Source: JBLHKE01 sp047619485 (GTDB lineage: Bacteria > Verrucomicrobiota > Verrucomicrobiia > Verrucomicrobiales > DEV007). Taken from it: a stretch of DNA of 14,655 bases. The stretch lies in NCBI GenBank assembly GCA_047619485.1, contig JBLHKE010000099.1, positions 1 through 14,655 of the forward strand. The letters are read 5' to 3'. Both the position numbers and the translations under genes were made by a program. Numbering within the stretch: position 1 is the stretch's first letter; every line of letters starts with the position of its first letter. Below, in pieces: positions 13,048 through 14,655 of the stretch. A model generated the notes under the pieces. It was not told the DNA's origin. It worked only from the letters and a program-made list of their open reading frames with translations, and ran no database searches.

Positions 13048-14214
13048 CTACACGAGTTCGTGCAGCATTTTCAGCACAGAGTCGATCTCTTCTTCAGTGT
13101 TGTAGAAGTGTGGACTGAAGCGCAGGTGAGCGCGGCCCTGTGGGTCGTGGCGGTGGGAGGCGATGATGTCGCGCTCGATCAGGGTGTTGTAGATTTTCTC
13201 CAGGTCGCGCCCCTCGCAGCGCGCGGTGGTGATGGAACTGGCGTTCGGCCCCGACTTGGCGCCGATGATCTCGTAGTCTAGATCCTCCAGTCCTGCGACC
13301 AGTTGCGCCTTCAATTTGAGCAGGTGTGCCGACACGGTCGCCATGCCGATCTCGAGCAACATCTCGACCGCTGCCACCATGCCAAAGATGCCGACTAGGT
13401 TGAGCACGCCGGGCTCGTAGCGGATCGCGCTGTTGTGAAATTTGATCTCGTCCTGGCAGATGAAATTTGGTGAGATGACGTTCCAGGCGCCCAGCAAGGT
13501 CGGCCGCACGCGCTCGAAGTGTTCTTCACGCACGAAGACGATGCCGGCAGAGGCGGGGCCGAGCATCCACTTGTGGGAATCGGCGCTGAGGAGATCGACG
13601 TGGTCGACCCGGGTTTCGAACTGCCCGATGGTCTGGATGGCATCGAGTGAGAAAAGGATACCGCGCTCGCGTAGCATTTTGCCGATGGTATCGATCTCGA
13701 TGCGGTAGCCGGTGAGGAAATGGCAGCTCGCCAGTGCGACGAGCTTGGTCTGCGGGGTGAGGGCTGCCTCGACCAGTTCCGGTGTGATCTCGCCGTTCTG
13801 CTCGGGTTCGAGGTAGCGCAATTTCGCACCGCGCCGCTCGGCTTCCAACCAGGGGTAGACATTGGCGGGATAGTCTCCCTGATAGCAGAGAATCTCGTCA
13901 CCCGGTTGCCAGTCGATGCCGTTGGCGAACAGGCTGAGGCCGAGCGAGGTCGGTCCGAGTAGGGCGATCTCGCCTGCCTTTGCCCCAATCAGTTCCGCGC
14001 AGCTGTGGCGCGCTTTCTGGATGCGTTGCAGGACGTCGCCGAACTCCTGGTGATCGAAACAACAATCGTCGGTGTACTGTTTCATCGCGTCGGCGACGCG
14101 GCGCGGCAGGATCGTGACGGCGGCGTGGCCGAGGAAGATGCGCTTCTGGGCGACGGGAAATTCTTTGCGGCGGAAGCTCTCGTCGCGGTGGAGTCGGTCG
14201 AAGTAATCGGACAT
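13048..14214 (-). CDS. Class V aminotransferase-fold PLP-dependent enzyme
   Basis: 388 residues from the ATG at 14214 (MSDYFDRL). An in-frame GTG at 14238 would add eight residues, but the ATG has AGGGG about 12 bases upstream and reads into the natural start. Fold type I, class V: FLGHAAVTILP near 27-37, the PLP-phosphate segment GPTSLGLSLFANG near 87-99, DYPANVYPW near 114-122, SCHFLTGYRIEID near 163-175, SLDAIQTIGQ near 189-198 with the PLP-pyridine Asp, and the Schiff-base Lys in SADSHKWMLGP (Lys215 of this form). The C-terminal domain ends LRFSPHFYNTEEEIDSVL. The active-site loop where SufS-type cysteine desulfurases carry their catalytic Cys reads IIASHRHDPQGR here, without Cys, so a desulfurase role is unlikely. 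Isopenicillin-N-epimerase-like or kynureninase-like members share these motifs; the substrate cannot be told. Neighbours give no hint. Confidence 0.88.
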   Translation of the reverse strand: MSDYFDRLHRDESFRRKEFPVAQKRIFLGHAAVTILPRRVADAMKQYTDDCCFDHQEFGDVLQRIQKARHSCAELIGAKAGEIALLGPTSLGLSLFANGIDWQPGDEILCYQGDYPANVYPWLEAERRGAKLRYLEPEQNGEITPELVEAALTPQTKLVALASCHFLTGYRIEIDTIGKMLRERGILFSLDAIQTIGQFETRVDHVDLLSADSHKWMLGPASAGIVFVREEHFERVRPTLLGAWNVISPNFICQDEIKFHNSAIRYEPGVLNLVGIFGMVAAVEMLLEIGMATVSAHLLKLKAQLVAGLEDLDYEIIGAKSGPNASSITTARCEGRDLEKIYNTLIERDIIASHRHDPQGRAHLRFSPHFYNTEEEIDSVLKMLHELV

Positions 14215-14314
14215 GGTGGTTGAAACCCCTACGCGCACCTTCAGTGTATTGGCACCAGTTTTTTTCCTGGCATGCAGCTAACGCCAGTCGCACTCGCCAA
14301 ATCCAAATGGGACG

Positions 14315-14352
14315 AAAAAAGCGAGGGCGCGGCATCGCTGCTGCGCCCTCGC
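14315..14352 (-). terminator. Rho-independent terminator
   Basis: On the minus strand a hairpin with arms GCGAGGGCGC (14343-14352 read in reverse, and 14321-14330) is perfectly complementary over 10 bp and extends by a G-T pair and GCA/TGC to a 4-base loop, followed directly by six T (14315-14320). It begins about 30 bases after the stop of the partial gene at the right edge. It is the clearest terminator in the window and also insulates the class V enzyme gene from upstream transcription. Confidence 0.9.
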
Positions 14353-14383
14353 CTGGCTGGGTTTGGGGGAGGAAATGTGTGGG

Positions 14384-14655
14384 CTACGGGGCTTCTGAGA
14401 AGGTGCCGGTGTCAGTGTCTCGCTCGGCACCGCCGCGAATTTCGTGGCGTCTGAAAGTCTGGTCGATGTGGTTGAGGTAATACCTGTCGTAGTCGCTGGC
14501 GTTGCCAAAGCGGACGGTGATCCGTGAGGTCGAGGCGCAGTCGACGGCGTAGTCGAACTCGAACTCGTCGACTTGGGAGCCCTCAATGCATCTACCATTT
14601 AACAGGTCGTCGAACTGCAGTCGACAAGGTGTGCCGCCGTCGAGCATCACATAGG
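14384..14655 (-). CDS. C-terminal part of an unrecognised protein (5' end outside window)
   Basis: The frame is open to the right edge; about 90 residues are visible. A GTG-ATG pair at 14645-14650 could serve as a start, but the frame continues upstream and the sequence there looks like the middle of a protein. The visible part contains two Cys pairs candidates (Cys in TPCRLQF, GRCIEG and AVDCAST) and alternating beta-like stretches (FEFDYAVDC, SRITVRFGN), with aromatic residues (YDRYYLNHID), as in small exported beta-sandwich proteins. The tail (GGAERDTDTGTFSEAP) is polar and probably disordered. No family is recognised. Support for it being real is the strong terminator about 30 bases after its stop. 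Confidence 0.55.
   Translation of the reverse strand, partial: YVMLDGGTPCRLQFDDLLNGRCIEGSQVDEFEFDYAVDCASTSRITVRFGNASDYDRYYLNHIDQTFRRHEIRGGAERDTDTGTFSEAP

Noticed and set aside
12905..13105. Short plus-strand frame after paralog B
   Set aside because: It begins in the palindromic element, is Pro/Ser-rich, and runs antisense into the PLP enzyme gene; no start signal.
14278..14598. Minus-strand frame overlapping the right-edge gene
   Set aside because: Its translation is Ser/Thr/Pro low complexity and it reads through the intrinsic terminator; the other frame ends before the terminator and has ordinary composition.

Overview
The window looks like chromosomal DNA of a GC-rich Gram-negative bacterium, most likely a member of Verrucomicrobiota. 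That placement is inference from gene content and style: a SUMT-uroporphyrinogen III synthase fusion beside hemA and hemC, a pseudopilin next to a two-component system, short GC-rich palindromic intergenic elements, and few Shine-Dalgarno sequences. No rRNA, tRNA, insertion sequence, CRISPR array or phage gene was seen. The longest gap between coding regions is about 250 bases.

Left part (1-3900): the C-terminal part of a CxxCH-motif protein runs rightward off the left edge. It is convergent with a leftward operon of a PAS-containing sensor histidine kinase, a receiver protein that also carries a histidine-kinase dimerization/phosphotransfer helix pair but no ATPase domain, and a type IV pilin-like protein with a TTG start.

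Middle left (4060-6340): bioD (dethiobiotin synthetase, leftward) is divergent from a gene for a secreted protein of unknown function. That gene ends one base from the convergent apt (adenine phosphoribosyltransferase).

Middle (6500-11190): a rightward tetrapyrrole cluster consists of a HemX/CcsA-type membrane protein, hemA (glutamyl-tRNA reductase, unusually short), hemC (hydroxymethylbilane synthase) and a cobA-hemD fusion. Together they cover glutamyl-tRNA reduction, tetrapyrrole assembly and ring closure, with a branch to sirohaem/cobalamin. hemL and hemB are not in the window. A 23-nt inverted repeat brackets the hemC start codon, and a three-nonamer repeat lies just upstream of both the first and the last gene of the cluster.

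Right part (11190-13040): a Phd/VapC-type toxin-antitoxin pair sits between two paralogous genes for a small two-membrane-segment protein. The paralogs share a 74-nt 3' segment that differs at only two synonymous positions, although the rest of the two proteins has diverged to roughly 60% identity. Palindromic elements bound this region.

Right end (13048-14655): a leftward class V PLP-dependent enzyme, then a strong leftward intrinsic terminator behind the C-terminal part of an unrecognised gene that enters from the right edge.
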